Positions 36,863 to 46,222 of a stretch of DNA of 64,000 nt are shown one piece after another. Position numbers and translations under genes: made by a program. Location: positions 1,426,001-1,490,000 of the forward strand of contig NZ_AP017558.1 of assembly GCF_002355635.1 (NCBI RefSeq). Reading direction: 5' to 3'. Below the pieces are notes generated by a model. The model did not search any database. It saw nothing but the letters and a program-made list of their open reading frames with translations, and had not been told where the DNA came from. This DNA is from Halopenitus persicus. GTDB lineage: Archaea > Halobacteriota > Halobacteria > Halobacteriales > Haloferacaceae. Each line of letters opens with the position of its first letter. Position 1 is the first letter of the stretch.

Positions 36863-37894
36863 ATGCCCGAAGACGAACTCGAAGACCTCCCAGGCGTCGG
36901 CCCCGCGACCGCGGACAAGCTCGTTGACACCGGCTACGAGAGCTACCAGAGCATCGCGGTCGCCAGTCCCGGGGAGCTGTCGAACACCGCCGACATCGGC
37001 TCCTCGACCGCCTCGGACATCATCAACGCCGCGCGGGAGGCCGCCGACGTCGGCGGCTTCGAGACCGGCGCGGCCGTCCTCGAGCGTCGCGAGCAGATCG
37101 GCAAGCTCTCCTGGCAGATCGACGAGGTCGACGAGCTGCTCGGCGGCGGCGTCGAGACGCAGTCGATCACCGAGGTCTACGGCGAGTTCGGCGCCGGGAA
37201 ATCGCAGGTGACCCACCAGCTCGCGGTGAACGTCCAGCTGCCCCGCGAGCACGGCGGACTCGACGGCGGCTGCATCTTCGTCGACACCGAGGACACGTTC
37301 CGACCCGAGCGGATCGACGATATGGTCCGCGGGCTCGACGACGAGATCCTCGAGACCGAACTCGAACGCCGCGAGATCGAGGGAACGCCGAACAGCGACG
37401 AGGCGCTGACCGAACTCACCGAGGCGTTCCTCGATCGGATCCACGTCGCGAAGGCGTTCAACTCCAACCACCAGATCCTGCTGGCCGAGAAGGCCAAGGA
37501 ACTGGCGGGCGAACACGAGGAGAGCGAGTGGCCGATCCGGCTCGTCTGCGTGGACTCGCTGACGGCCCACTTCCGCGCCGAGTACGTCGGCCGGGGCGAG
37601 CTCGCCGAGCGCCAGCAGAAGCTGAACAAACACCTCCACGACCTGATGCGGATCGGCGACCTATACAACACGTCGATCCTCGTCACCAACCAGGTTGCCT
37701 CGAACCCCGACTCCTACTTCGGCGACCCGACCCAGCCGATCGGCGGCAACATCCTCGGCCACACCTCCACGTTCCGGATCTACCTGCGCAAGTCGAAGGG
37801 CGACAAGCGGATCGTCCGGCTCGTCGACGCGCCGAACCTCGCCGACGGCGAGGCCGTGATGCGCGTCCAGGACGCCGGCCTCAAACCGGAATAA
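36863..37894 (+). CDS. radA: DNA repair and recombination protein RadA
   Basis: 343 residues from ATG 36863 ([14 protein letters not shown]); an upstream ATG at 36836 is inside the TATA box, so it is rejected. It is the archaeal RecA/Rad51 recombinase that forms filaments on single-stranded DNA. The N-terminal helix-hairpin-helix is [21 protein letters not shown]. The polymerisation motif region [12 protein letters not shown] leads into the core: Walker [10 protein letters not shown] near 111-118, Walker [16 protein letters not shown] near 230, L1/L2 loops ([36 protein letters not shown]). There is no intein. Confidence 0.96.
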   Translation: MPEDELEDLPGVGPATADKLVDTGYESYQSIAVASPGELSNTADIGSSTASDIINAAREAADVGGFETGAAVLERREQIGKLSWQIDEVDELLGGGVETQSITEVYGEFGAGKSQVTHQLAVNVQLPREHGGLDGGCIFVDTEDTFRPERIDDMVRGLDDEILETELERREIEGTPNSDEALTELTEAFLDRIHVAKAFNSNHQILLAEKAKELAGEHEESEWPIRLVCVDSLTAHFRAEYVGRGELAERQQKLNKHLHDLMRIGDLYNTSILVTNQVASNPDSYFGDPTQPIGGNILGHTSTFRIYLRKSKGDKRIVRLVDAPNLADGEAVMRVQDAGLKPE

Positions 37895-38312
37895 GACGGC
37901 CCGGCAGGACACGACGAACGTCGGTCACACACCACTCACGCGAGCCGACACCGTCGTTTGTAACGATTCCCGCGACACCGTCGTTTGCACCGATCTCCGC
38001 GGCGGCGACTCACGAGGAGCGCGCGCGAGCGTTTCGGGCGTATATACCACTCATCCGACAAAACGATCGTCAAGTTGTTCGGCAACATTTGTAACGGAAC
38101 TGCCGAGAATACGTCCTTATATTGGCCTAATTCGATTGTATATCTGACGAACGTCTACTGACACCCATATATTGTGCTATTTTTCAACTCCACGATTTAT
38201 ATACCTCCATCTACCCCAATCGGAACGTGATTTCGAACACGAACGCGAAGGAAACGGTTGGAATAGTTCACGATCGTAAACAATCTTCCCACGATGGGGC
38301 GGTGATCGCCTG
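37895..38312. other. Upstream region of the amt-PII gene
   Basis: 418 bases without an ORF. A 15-base direct repeat (CGACACCGTCGTTTG) occurs at 37946-37960 and 37973-37987. The stretch 38100-38210 is AT-rich and contains TTTATA at 38196-38201 (full context GATTTATATACC), the best TATA box, about 112 bases before the ATG. This would give an 85-base leader, unusually long for haloarchaea and thus possibly regulatory. Confidence 0.5.
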
Positions 38313-39980
38313 ATGGTGGGCGCGGGTCTCCTCGCGCAGGTCGATCCCTCGGTGATCGCCGAGGGCGTGAACCTGCTGTGGGTCGCGGTCGTCTGTTTCC
38401 TGATCTTCTTCATGCACGCCGGCTTCGCGATGCTGGAGGCGGGGCAGGTGCGCGCGAAGAACGTGGCGAACCAGCTGACGAAGAACCTGCTGACCTGGAG
38501 CGTCGGCATCCTGGTCTACTTCCTGATCGGGTTCGGCGTCGAGGCCGTCGCGGGCGGCAGCGGCGTCTCGATGGAGACGTTCACGGCCGCGATGACCGCG
38601 CCCGACGGCGCGTGGGTCAACAGCTGGCTGTTCGGCGCCGTCTTCGCGATGACGGCGGCGACGATCGTCTCCGGCGCGGTCGCCGGCCGCGCGAAGCTCC
38701 GCGCGTACGTCGGCTACACGATCGTGTTATCGGCGGTCATCTACCCGGTCGTGGCGGGGATGTCCTGGTACGGCGGCGGCCTCCTGGCGGGACTCGGCTT
38801 CACGGACTTCGCCGGCGGGATGGTCGTCCACGGGATGGGCGGGATCGCCGGCCTCACGGCCGCGTACGTGATCGGCCCGCGGATGGACCGCTACGCCGAC
38901 GACGGCTCCACGAACGTCATTCCCGGTCACTCGATGACGTTCGCGGTCCTGGGAACGCTCGTCCTCGCGTTCGGCTGGTACGGCTTCAACGTCGGCACGA
39001 CCGCGACCGTCTTCGCGGTCGAGAACGGCGAGCTGACGCTCGGCGGCTTCGGGGTCGTCGGTCGCGTCGCGCTCACGACGACGCTCGGGATGGCCGCCGG
39101 GGGCATCGGCGCGGCGCTCGGGGCGCTCGCGCTCACGAAGAAGGTCGACACCCTCTACGTCGCCAACGGGCTGCTTGCGGGGCTCGTCGGCGTCACCGGG
39201 ATCGTCGACCTCGTCACCTGGTGGGGCGCCATCGCGGTCGCGCTGATCTGCGGCCTCCAGCTCCCGTTCGTCTTCGAGTTCGTCTCGGACACGCTGCAGA
39301 TCGACGACGTCTGTGCGGTCTTCCCGGTCCACGGCTCCGCCGGCGTCATCGGGATCCTGGCGCTGCCGTTCGTCCACGTGAACGGCTTCTCGGTCGACCT
39401 GCTCGTCTCGCAGGTGGTCGGAACCGCCGTGATCACGGTCTGGACGGTCGCGGCGACCGCGGCGGTCTTCGGCGCCTTCAAGGCGGCCGGGCAGGCCCGC
39501 GTTTCGCTTGAACACGAGCGTGAGGGGCTCGACGTCTCCGAGCACGGCGTCGACACCTACCCCGAGTTCGGCAAGCCGATCGCCGCCGACGGCTCCGGAA
39601 CCAGCGTCCGTGCCGACGGCGGCGAGGAGGCAGGCTCGGAGATCAAGATGGTTACGGCGATCGTCCGCCCCGAGAAGCTCGGCGACATCAAGACGGCGCT
39701 CGCGGGAGTCGGCGCACCCTCGCTGACGGTCACGAACGTCTCCGGCCGCGGCTCCCAGCCGGCCAAGACGGGCCAGTGGCGCGGCGAGGAGTACGTCGTC
39801 GACCTCCACCAGAAGGTGAAGGTCGAGTGCGTCGTCGCCGACGTCCCGGCCGACGAGGTCGCGAACGCGATCCGCGAGGCCGCAAGCACCGGCGAGCCCG
39901 GCGACGGGAAGGTCTTCGTCCTGCCCGTCGAGGACGCGCTGCAGGTGCGCACCGGCACGGCCGGTCCAGAGGCGGTGTAA
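38313..39980 (+). CDS. amt: Ammonium transporter Amt fused to a C-terminal PII (GlnK-like) domain
   Basis: 555 residues with two domains. Residues 1 to about 405 form the Amt channel of eleven membrane helices with the signature [16 protein letters not shown] near 30-45, [16 protein letters not shown] holding the first pore His, and [14 protein letters not shown] holding the second. An acidic linker runs to about 440. From M446 there is a complete PII domain: [18 protein letters not shown], the T-loop [20 protein letters not shown], then [20 protein letters not shown] and [22 protein letters not shown] senses ATP/2-oxoglutarate and normally blocks Amt by inserting its T-loop; here they are one polypeptide. 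No separate glnK is seen nearby. Confidence 0.93.
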   Translation: MVGAGLLAQVDPSVIAEGVNLLWVAVVCFLIFFMHAGFAMLEAGQVRAKNVANQLTKNLLTWSVGILVYFLIGFGVEAVAGGSGVSMETFTAAMTAPDGAWVNSWLFGAVFAMTAATIVSGAVAGRAKLRAYVGYTIVLSAVIYPVVAGMSWYGGGLLAGLGFTDFAGGMVVHGMGGIAGLTAAYVIGPRMDRYADDGSTNVIPGHSMTFAVLGTLVLAFGWYGFNVGTTATVFAVENGELTLGGFGVVGRVALTTTLGMAAGGIGAALGALALTKKVDTLYVANGLLAGLVGVTGIVDLVTWWGAIAVALICGLQLPFVFEFVSDTLQIDDVCAVFPVHGSAGVIGILALPFVHVNGFSVDLLVSQVVGTAVITVWTVAATAAVFGAFKAAGQARVSLEHEREGLDVSEHGVDTYPEFGKPIAADGSGTSVRADGGEEAGSEIKMVTAIVRPEKLGDIKTALAGVGAPSLTVTNVSGRGSQPAKTGQWRGEEYVVDLHQKVKVECVVADVPADEVANAIREAASTGEPGDGKVFVLPVEDALQVRTGTAGPEAV

Positions 39981-40024
39981 GCCGCCGAGAGAGTCCGAAT
40001 CGGTCCGATCCTCTGGCGGGCTTT

Positions 40025-40106
40025 TTTTAAGTAGTTACCCTATCCCTTTTAAGCAGTTACCCTATCCCTTTTAAGCAGTTACCCTATCCCTTTTAAGCAG
40101 CTACCG
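40025..40106 (+). repeat. 22-bp tandem repeat after amt (about 3.7 copies)
   Basis: Unit TTTTAAGCAGTTACCCTATCCC occurs at 40025-40046 (one mismatch), 40047-40068, 40069-40090 and, partly, 40091-40106. The block begins 44 bases after the amt stop with a run of seven T residues. Every copy carries TTTTAA, which resembles a haloarchaeal TATA element, and a CCC-TTTT step that could end transcription. Confidence 0.88.
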
Positions 40107-40131
40107 GAAGTGACGTCCTCACCCGCCCGCG

Positions 40132-40380
40132 TCACTCCTCGGCGTCGAGCCGGTCCCGAACCAGCGGCGAGTCGGACGTCGTACATTCGGGCCGGCCACA
40201 GACGCCGGCATCGGCGCCGGCACGTTCCACGCCCGGGGAGAGGCGGTCGATCGACCAGTCGGCGTCGTGACCGTGGGTTCGCCGGTGGTCCTCGAGGGCG
40301 GTCCGCGCTCGGCGAAGGGACGGAAACGTCTCCGTGAACGAGCAGGAATCGCAGTCGACCGTCACGCGGGCGGTGGCCAT
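40132..40380 (-). CDS. Small cysteine-containing haloarchaeal protein
   Basis: 82 residues from ATG 40380 ([19 protein letters not shown]). Two cysteine pairs, CDSC near residues 10-13 and CGRPEC near 65-70, could bind zinc, though they are far apart. Between them lies [21 protein letters not shown] with several His. The DADW[19 protein letters not shown] ending is shared by a haloarchaeal family I recognise by pattern but cannot name with certainty. Its start region is divergent from hemL across 138 bases. It is probably a small nucleic-acid or metal-binding protein; function unknown. Confidence 0.6.
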   Translation of the reverse strand: MATARVTVDCDSCSFTETFPSLRRARTALEDHRRTHGHDADWSIDRLSPGVERAGADAGVCGRPECTTSDSPLVRDRLDAEE

Positions 40381-40518
40381 ACGGGATCGATGGGGACCGG
40401 CAGCCAAAACGATCGTGGTGTAAATGGATCCGGACGAGCACGCTCCGAACGAACGTGGGGCGAACCGACCGCGCTCCGAACGGAACCCCTTTTTCACCTC
40501 CCGGTCGAAGGGGGGCGT

Positions 40519-41862
40519 ATGAATAACGACCGCTCGCGCGCGCTGTACGACCGCGCGCTCTCGGTGCTTCCCGGCGGGGTGAACTCCTCGGTGCGGGCGA
40601 CGCTGCCGCACCCGGTGTTCGTCGACCGCGGCGACGGCGGCCACGTGATCGACGCGGACGGAAACCGGTACGTCGACTGGGTGATGGGCTACGGGCCGCT
40701 GTTGTACGGTCACGACGTCCCCGAGCCGGTGACGGCGGCGATCCAGTCCGCGGCGGCCGACGGCCCGATGTACGGCGTCCCGACCGAGGTCGAGGTCGAA
40801 CACGCCGAGTTCATCGCGCGTCACGTCCCGAGCGTCGAGCAGGTACGGTTCGTCAACTCCGGCACGGAGGCGACCGTCTCCGCGGTCCGACTGGCCCGGG
40901 GCCACACCGGTCGCGACAAGATCGTGGTGATGCAGGGCGGCTACCACGGCGCCCAGGAGTCGACGCTCGTCGAGGGCGAACCCGGCTCGCAGGCGCCCTC
41001 CACCGCGGGCGTTCCCGACGAGTTCGCCGAACACACCCTCCCGGTGCCGTTCAACGACCCGGAGGCCGCACGCGAGGTCTTCGCCGAACACGGCGAGAAC
41101 ATCGCCGCGGTGCTCGTCGAACCGATCCTCGCGAACTCCGGGATCGTGATGCCGGTCGACGGCTATCACGAGACGCTGCGCGAACTGTGTGACGAGCACG
41201 GCTCGCTACTCGTCTTCGACGAGGTGATCACCGGTTTCCGCGTCGGCGGGCTGGGCTGTGCACAAGGGAAACTCGGCGTCACTCCCGATCTCACCACGTT
41301 CGGGAAGATCGTCGGCGGCGGGTTCCCGGTCGGCGCGATCGGTGGCCGCGCGGACGTGATGGAGGGGTTCACCCCGGCGGGCGACGTCTTCCAGGCGGGG
41401 ACCTTCTCGGGCCACCCGGTGGCGATGGCGGCCGGAAAGGCCTACCTGGAGTACGCGGCCGAACACGACGTCTACGAGCACGTCAACGGGCTCGGCGAGA
41501 AGCTCCGCGCCGGGATCACCGACATCTGCGCCGACCAGGCGCCGACGTACACGGTCGTCGGGACGGACTCGCTTTTCAAGACGATCTTCACGCGCGAGGG
41601 GCCCAGCGGCGAGGACCTCGAGGCGTGCTGTTCGGCGGGGTGTACCCAGGATCCCGACTGTCCGCGGTACGACTACTGTCCGAAGACGGGCGCCGACGTC
41701 GCCAGCGCCGAGACCGACCGCTGGGAGCGCGTCTTCCGCCAGGAGATGAAAGAGCAGGGGATCCTTCTGACCGGCAACCAGTTCGAGAGCCAGTTCGTCT
41801 CGTACGCCCACACCGAGGCGGACGTCGAGGAGACCCTCGAGGCGTACAAACACGCGCTCTAG
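40519..41862 (+). CDS. hemL: Glutamate-1-semialdehyde 2,1-aminomutase
   Basis: 447 residues, a PLP-dependent enzyme that forms 5-aminolevulinate for tetrapyrroles. Features are [11 protein letters not shown] at the N-terminus, [15 protein letters not shown], the GYHGAQE loop, [21 protein letters not shown] and the PLP lysine in [15 protein letters not shown]. Compared with usual HemL the segment at residues 370-390 is an insertion with five cysteines (CC, C375, C381, C387). A TATA-like CTTTTTCACC is about 27 bases before the ATG. hemC, SUMT and hemD follow on the same strand, forming a haem/sirohaem gene group. Confidence 0.95.
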   Translation: MNNDRSRALYDRALSVLPGGVNSSVRATLPHPVFVDRGDGGHVIDADGNRYVDWVMGYGPLLYGHDVPEPVTAAIQSAAADGPMYGVPTEVEVEHAEFIARHVPSVEQVRFVNSGTEATVSAVRLARGHTGRDKIVVMQGGYHGAQESTLVEGEPGSQAPSTAGVPDEFAEHTLPVPFNDPEAAREVFAEHGENIAAVLVEPILANSGIVMPVDGYHETLRELCDEHGSLLVFDEVITGFRVGGLGCAQGKLGVTPDLTTFGKIVGGGFPVGAIGGRADVMEGFTPAGDVFQAGTFSGHPVAMAAGKAYLEYAAEHDVYEHVNGLGEKLRAGITDICADQAPTYTVVGTDSLFKTIFTREGPSGEDLEACCSAGCTQDPDCPRYDYCPKTGADVASAETDRWERVFRQEMKEQGILLTGNQFESQFVSYAHTEADVEETLEAYKHAL

Positions 41863-42002
41863 AGCCCGGAAACGCGCGATCTCGGATCCGCAACTCGCGA
41901 TCGCGCGTACGGCGGTCGCCGCCGCGCCGGCGGACGAGCGTGCCGCGACACGACGCGACCGAAATTGGTGGCCTTTTCACCGCCGGGACCGTCGGTTCGA
42001 GT

Positions 42003-43121
42003 ATGACACGATCGCTTCGACTCGCGACCCGCGGATCCGACCTCGCCGTGAAACAGGCGGCGACGGTCGCGGACGCGCTCGCGACCAGGCGCCGGGAGGT
42101 CGAGACCCGAACGGTCGAGACCCGCGGCGACCAGATCCCGGACGCGCTCATCCACGAGCTCGGGAAGACGGGCGCGTTCGTCCGGTCGCTGGACGAGGAG
42201 GTGCTCGCCGGCGACGCCGACCTCGCGGTCCACTCGCTGAAGGACGTCCCGACGGAGGGGCTCGACGACCTCGTCATCGCGGGCATCCCCGAACGCGGGC
42301 CGGCCGGCGACGTCCTCGTGACGCCCGGCGGACGTGACCTGGCCGACCTCGAGCCGGGATCGACGATCGGGACCGCCTCGCTGCGCCGCACCGCGGAGAT
42401 CAAGGCCACCCGACCGGACCTCGAGGTGGAACCGATCCGCGGCAACGTCGACACGCGGATCGAGAAGCTGCTCGCGCCGGGCCTCCAGCGCGAACACGAG
42501 GCCCGGATGGAGGCCCGCTCGGAGCGAAAGGGCGACGCCGAGGGCGACGAAAACGCGGCAGCGGACGATGAGGACGGCCGCGAGTTCGAGGCGACCGTCG
42601 AGGAGTGGTTCGACTCGCTCTCCGAGTTGGAGCGCGGGGCGATGGAACGGGAGGTCGAGACCGAATACGACGGGCTGGTGCTCGCGGAGGCCGGGCTCGC
42701 ACGGTCCGGCCTGCTCGAGGAGGTCCCGACCGTGCGGCTCGAGCGCACCGAGTTCGTTCCGGCGGCCGGCCAGGGCGCGATCGCCGTCGTCGCGGCGGAC
42801 CCGGACGTGATCGATGCGATCCGCTCGGCCGTCGACCATCCACGGACGCGCGTGGAGACGACCGTGGAGCGGACGATCCTCGCGGAGCTGGGCGGCGGCT
42901 GTATCGCCCCGATCGGCATCAACGCGATCGTACAGGGGTCGTACGTGCACACGACCGTCCGCGTGCTCTCGCGGGACGGGACCGAGGAGGTGGCCGAAAC
43001 GCGGGACCTCGACATCGAGCGGTACGGACAGGACGCGCGGACGTTCGGCCGCGATCTCGCCGACCGGGGTGCCGACGAGCTGATCGAACGCGCGCGCAAA
43101 CGGAGCGACGAGGATGACTGA
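42003..43121 (+). CDS. hemC: Hydroxymethylbilane synthase (porphobilinogen deaminase)
   Basis: 372 residues, longer than the usual 300-320. It polymerises four porphobilinogen units. LRLATRGSDLAVKQA opens the protein, the catalytic Asp is D81 in HSLKDVPTE, GTASLRRTAEIKA and IRGNVDTRIEKL bind substrate and cofactor, and the dipyrromethane cofactor Cys is in GGGCIAPIG. An extra acidic segment at about 161-221 (ending ELERGAMEREVETEYDG) splits the region between RGNVDTRIEKLL and YDGLVLAEAGL. TTTTCACC is about 27 bases before ATG 42003. Its last 8 bases overlap the next gene. Confidence 0.95.
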   Translation: MTRSLRLATRGSDLAVKQAATVADALATRRREVETRTVETRGDQIPDALIHELGKTGAFVRSLDEEVLAGDADLAVHSLKDVPTEGLDDLVIAGIPERGPAGDVLVTPGGRDLADLEPGSTIGTASLRRTAEIKATRPDLEVEPIRGNVDTRIEKLLAPGLQREHEARMEARSERKGDAEGDENAAADDEDGREFEATVEEWFDSLSELERGAMEREVETEYDGLVLAEAGLARSGLLEEVPTVRLERTEFVPAAGQGAIAVVAADPDVIDAIRSAVDHPRTRVETTVERTILAELGGGCIAPIGINAIVQGSYVHTTVRVLSRDGTEEVAETRDLDIERYGQDARTFGRDLADRGADELIERARKRSDEDD

Positions 43122-44019
43122 GGACGAGGCGGGGACGTCTGCGGACGAGGCGGGGACGTCTGCGGACGAGATCCCGACCGACGTTCCCGATGAGGCGCCC
43201 GGCAAGGTGTACCTCGTCGGCTCGGGTCCGGGCGATCCGGAGCTGCTGACGGTGCGGGCCAAGCGGCTCCTCGAGACGGCCGACGTCGTGCTCCACGACA
43301 AGCTGCCGGGCCCGGAGATCATCGAGTCGATCCCCGAGGAGAAGCGCGAGGACGTCGGCAAACGGGCCGACGGCGAGTGGACGCCCCAGGAGTACACCAA
43401 CCGCCGGCTGGTCGAGCTCGCCCGCGAGGGGAGGACGGTCGTACGGCTGAAGGGCGGCGACCCCTTCGTGTTCGGCCGCGGCGGCGAGGAGCTCGAGCAC
43501 CTCGCGGCGGCCGGCGTGCCGGTCGAGGTCGTTCCGGGCATCACCTCGGCGATCGCCGGGGCCGGCGTGGCCGGGATCCCCGTAACCCACCGGGATCACG
43601 CCTCCTCGGTGTCGTTCGTGACGGGCCACGAGGACCCGACGAAGGAGGACTCGGCGGTCGACTGGGAGGCGCTTGCGGCCACCGGCGGAACGATCGTCGT
43701 GTTGATGGGCGTCGGCAAGCTGCCGGAGTACGTCGCCGAACTCCGGAGCGCGGGGATGGCCCCCGAGACGCCCGTGGCGCTCGTCGAGCGCGCGACGTGG
43801 CCGGACATGCGCGTGGCCACCGGGACCCTCGAGACGATCGTGTCGGTCCGCGACGAGGCGGGGATCGAGCCGCCGGCGATCACGGTGATCGGCGAGGTCG
43901 CCGCAAGCCGGGACCGCGTGATCGACGCCCTCGAGAACGCCAACGCGGCGCCGGTCGGAAACGACAACGCGACGCCGGTCGGAACCGAAACCGAGCGGGA
44001 ACGGGGGGCTCAGCGATGA
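43114..44019 (+). CDS. cobA: Uroporphyrinogen-III C-methyltransferase (SUMT)
   Basis: 301 residues. It uses S-adenosylmethionine to methylate uroporphyrinogen III to precorrin-2, the branch to sirohaem and cobalamin. The family marks are KVYLVGSGPGDPELLTVRAKRLL, the loop VVLHDKLPG, RLKGGDPFVFGRGGEE, the VVPGITSAIAGAG stretch and PVTHRDHASS. The first 30 residues are an acidic tail with a duplicated TSADEAG unit. The ATG overlaps the end of hemC and the TGA overlaps the ATG of hemD, so hemC, SUMT and hemD form one translationally coupled operon. The C-tail repeats NAAPVGND-type units. Confidence 0.93.
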   Translation: MTEDEAGTSADEAGTSADEIPTDVPDEAPGKVYLVGSGPGDPELLTVRAKRLLETADVVLHDKLPGPEIIESIPEEKREDVGKRADGEWTPQEYTNRRLVELAREGRTVVRLKGGDPFVFGRGGEELEHLAAAGVPVEVVPGITSAIAGAGVAGIPVTHRDHASSVSFVTGHEDPTKEDSAVDWEALAATGGTIVVLMGVGKLPEYVAELRSAGMAPETPVALVERATWPDMRVATGTLETIVSVRDEAGIEPPAITVIGEVAASRDRVIDALENANAAPVGNDNATPVGTETERERGAQR

Positions 44020-44801
44020 GCCGGCAGGTGCGCGTCGCCGTCTTCCGCCCGGACGACGATCGGATCGACGGCGCGTCCGAGCTGTTGGCGTCGCTGGGGG
44101 CCGAGCCGGTACCCGATCCGATGCTTGCCGTGGAGCCGACCGGCGAGACGCCGGGGGAGGCGCCCTACGTCGTCCTCACGAGCAAGACCGGGGTCGAGCT
44201 TGCCGCGGAGCGTGGCTGGGCGCCGCCCGCGGAAACGACGCTCGTCGCGATCGGCCCCGCGACCGCGGCGGCAGCCAGGAAGGCGGGCTGGACCGTCGAT
44301 CTGATCCCCGAGGAGTACACCTCCCAGGGACTCGTCGACCTGCTCGCCGGCCGGATCGCCGAGGAAAGCGAGGGGACCGAAGGCACGACGAACGACGGCG
44401 TCGCGATCGAGGTCGCACGCTCGGACCACGGCAGCGCGGTCCTCACCGAGGGGCTCGCGGATGCGGGAGCCGACGTCCACGAGACGGTGCTCTACCGGCT
44501 CGTCCGCCCCGAGGAAGCCGGCCGGTCGACCGAGCTGGCCGCCGACGGAGAGCTGGAGGCCGTCGCGTTCACCTCCTCGCTGACCGTCGAGCACTTCCTC
44601 GAGGCCGCCGCCGAGCGCGGGGTCGAGGACGCTGCGCGGGCGGGACTCTCGGACGCCGTCGTCGGAACCATCGGCGACCCGACCCGGGAGACGGCCACGG
44701 CACACGGGATCGACGTCGACGTCGTTCCCGAGGAGGCGACCTTCGAGTCGCTCGCGACTGCGGTCGTCGAGCGCGCGGCGCCGAGCCACCGCGGCGAGTG
44801 A
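44016..44801 (+). CDS. hemD: Uroporphyrinogen-III synthase
   Basis: 261 residues from ATG 44016 (MSRQVRVAVFRPDDDR), overlapping the SUMT stop by four bases. HemD closes the hydroxymethylbilane ring. Sequence conservation in this family is weak; the two-lobed pattern is visible as YVVLTSKTGVELAAERG, TTLVAIGPATAAAARKAGW and EEYTSQGLVDLLAG for lobe 1 and VEVARSDHGSAVLTEGLADAGA, AVAFTSSLTVEHFLEA, AVVGTIGDPTRETATAHGI for lobe 2. Position next to hemC and SUMT strongly supports it. Confidence 0.9.
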   Translation: MSRQVRVAVFRPDDDRIDGASELLASLGAEPVPDPMLAVEPTGETPGEAPYVVLTSKTGVELAAERGWAPPAETTLVAIGPATAAAARKAGWTVDLIPEEYTSQGLVDLLAGRIAEESEGTEGTTNDGVAIEVARSDHGSAVLTEGLADAGADVHETVLYRLVRPEEAGRSTELAADGELEAVAFTSSLTVEHFLEAAAERGVEDAARAGLSDAVVGTIGDPTRETATAHGIDVDVVPEEATFESLATAVVERAAPSHRGE

Positions 44802-44851
44802 ACGTCTCGGCGCGGGAGCGACGCGGAGCTGGTCCGAAACGCGACCGGGCC

Positions 44852-46222
44852 TCACTCCCCGTTTGTAACCCGGTCGTCGAACGTCGCCCACGCGTCGGGA
44901 AACGCCTCGAGCCGTGCCGCCGACAGCGTGTACAGCGCGTACTCCCGGTCCAGCCTGACCGTTCGGTCCTCCTCGATCCAGCTGTGTATCCGGTCGTCCG
45001 TCGAGGCGATCCGGGACCGTTCGGCCGCGATGAAATCGCCGCCGACGGTCGGATCGGCGGCCGAGACGGGAAGCTCCTCGAGCGCCGCGACCGCCGACTC
45101 GCGGGCCGACCGAACCGTCTCGGGCGTCGCCTCGCGGTGTCCTCCCTCCTCGATGGTCGTTCGAACGCGATCGAGTGCCCGCCGGTTGACGTCGAGCTCG
45201 AGGGCGGTCGCAAGCGACCGGCCGAGTCGGCGCTGCTCCTCGAACAGGGTTTCGTGCAGGTGCGAAACCACCCGGACGCCATCGAGCATCAGCTCCCGGG
45301 CCGGGCGCGCGTCGGTCTCGATCAACTCGCGGGGATCGCTCGTCTCGTCGGTTGGATACTCGGCCGCCCGAAGGTCCTCGCGGGCGGTTTCGAGCGCCTC
45401 CGTGAACCGCCCCTCGTAGTCGGTGGGCGAGTCGTCGCCGGCACCAGCGTCGCCGGCATCAGCATCGTCGCCGGCATCGTCGCCGTCGGCCTCGGCACGC
45501 TCGCGGTGGCGCGCCGACAGGTGATCGAGGGCTGCCAGCCGCGAGACGGCGCGTTCGACCTGCCCGGCCAGCTCGCCGACCCACAGCGCGTGCCCCTCGG
45601 GCGCGGCGTGGTGATGCGTGGGGCGATCGAGATCGGTGCGGGCGCGATCGAGGAGACTCTCGAGGCGGACGGCGGTCAGCAGGGTTCGATGCGGGTCGAC
45701 TCCCGCATAGGTGAGCGCGTCCGCACCGGTCGCGAGTCGATCGCGTGCCGCGGAGTGGGCATCCTCGACCGCGGACCGCCGCTCCGTCGTCGATCCGACG
45801 GCGGCGACCGCCTCGGCGGCGCTCCGGGCGCTCCCGCGGGGGCCGTGTGACTCCGCCAGCGCGCGAGCGGCGGTCGGCGCGTCCGTGACGTCCTCGAGGC
45901 CACGAGCAGCCCGGTCGCGAAACCGCTCGATCTCCCGGCGAGCGGCGCCGTTCGGGACGTCGGCTGCGGTGAGCGGGTCCGGAACGTCGGCCAGCAGCGC
46001 GTCGATGCGGTCGGCCGTCCCGGCGACCGCCTCCGTGCTCGGCTGGACCGGTTCCGGCTGCGGCGGCGTCTCGATGGCGGACTCGACCGTCCCCTCCAGC
46101 GCCGCGGTATCGTACGTCGGGCGAGCGTCCTCGCCGCGGTCGAGGACGTCAAGACAGCCGGCCGACGCGAGCGTCAGCCCGGCACCGATCGCTCCGAGAA
46201 CCGACCGACGTGACCGGTTCAC
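44852..46222 (-). CDS. Haloarchaeal Tat lipoprotein of unknown function
   Basis: 456 residues. The N-terminus NRSRRSVLGAIGAGLTLASAGC gives a twin-arginine signal and lipobox with the modified Cys near 23, so it is a membrane-anchored extracellular lipoprotein. The rest is acidic, largely helical and Ala/Arg/Glu-rich; an Asp/Gly/Ala-rich linker (about residues 245-265) divides it. There are no recognisable catalytic motifs. Its ATG overlaps by four bases the end of the next upstream lipoprotein, so they form a two-gene operon. No function is known to me. Confidence 0.72.
   Translation of the reverse strand: MNRSRRSVLGAIGAGLTLASAGCLDVLDRGEDARPTYDTAALEGTVESAIETPPQPEPVQPSTEAVAGTADRIDALLADVPDPLTAADVPNGAARREIERFRDRAARGLEDVTDAPTAARALAESHGPRGSARSAAEAVAAVGSTTERRSAVEDAHSAARDRLATGADALTYAGVDPHRTLLTAVRLESLLDRARTDLDRPTHHHAAPEGHALWVGELAGQVERAVSRLAALDHLSARHRERAEADGDDAGDDADAGDAGAGDDSPTDYEGRFTEALETAREDLRAAEYPTDETSDPRELIETDARPARELMLDGVRVVSHLHETLFEEQRRLGRSLATALELDVNRRALDRVRTTIEEGGHREATPETVRSARESAVAALEELPVSAADPTVGGDFIAAERSRIASTDDRIHSWIEEDRTVRLDREYALYTLSAARLEAFPDAWATFDDRVTNGE

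Noticed and set aside
40025-40106. CRISPR array at the 22-bp repeats
   Set aside because: The units are head to tail with no spacers between them and no cas genes nearby, so it is a plain tandem repeat.
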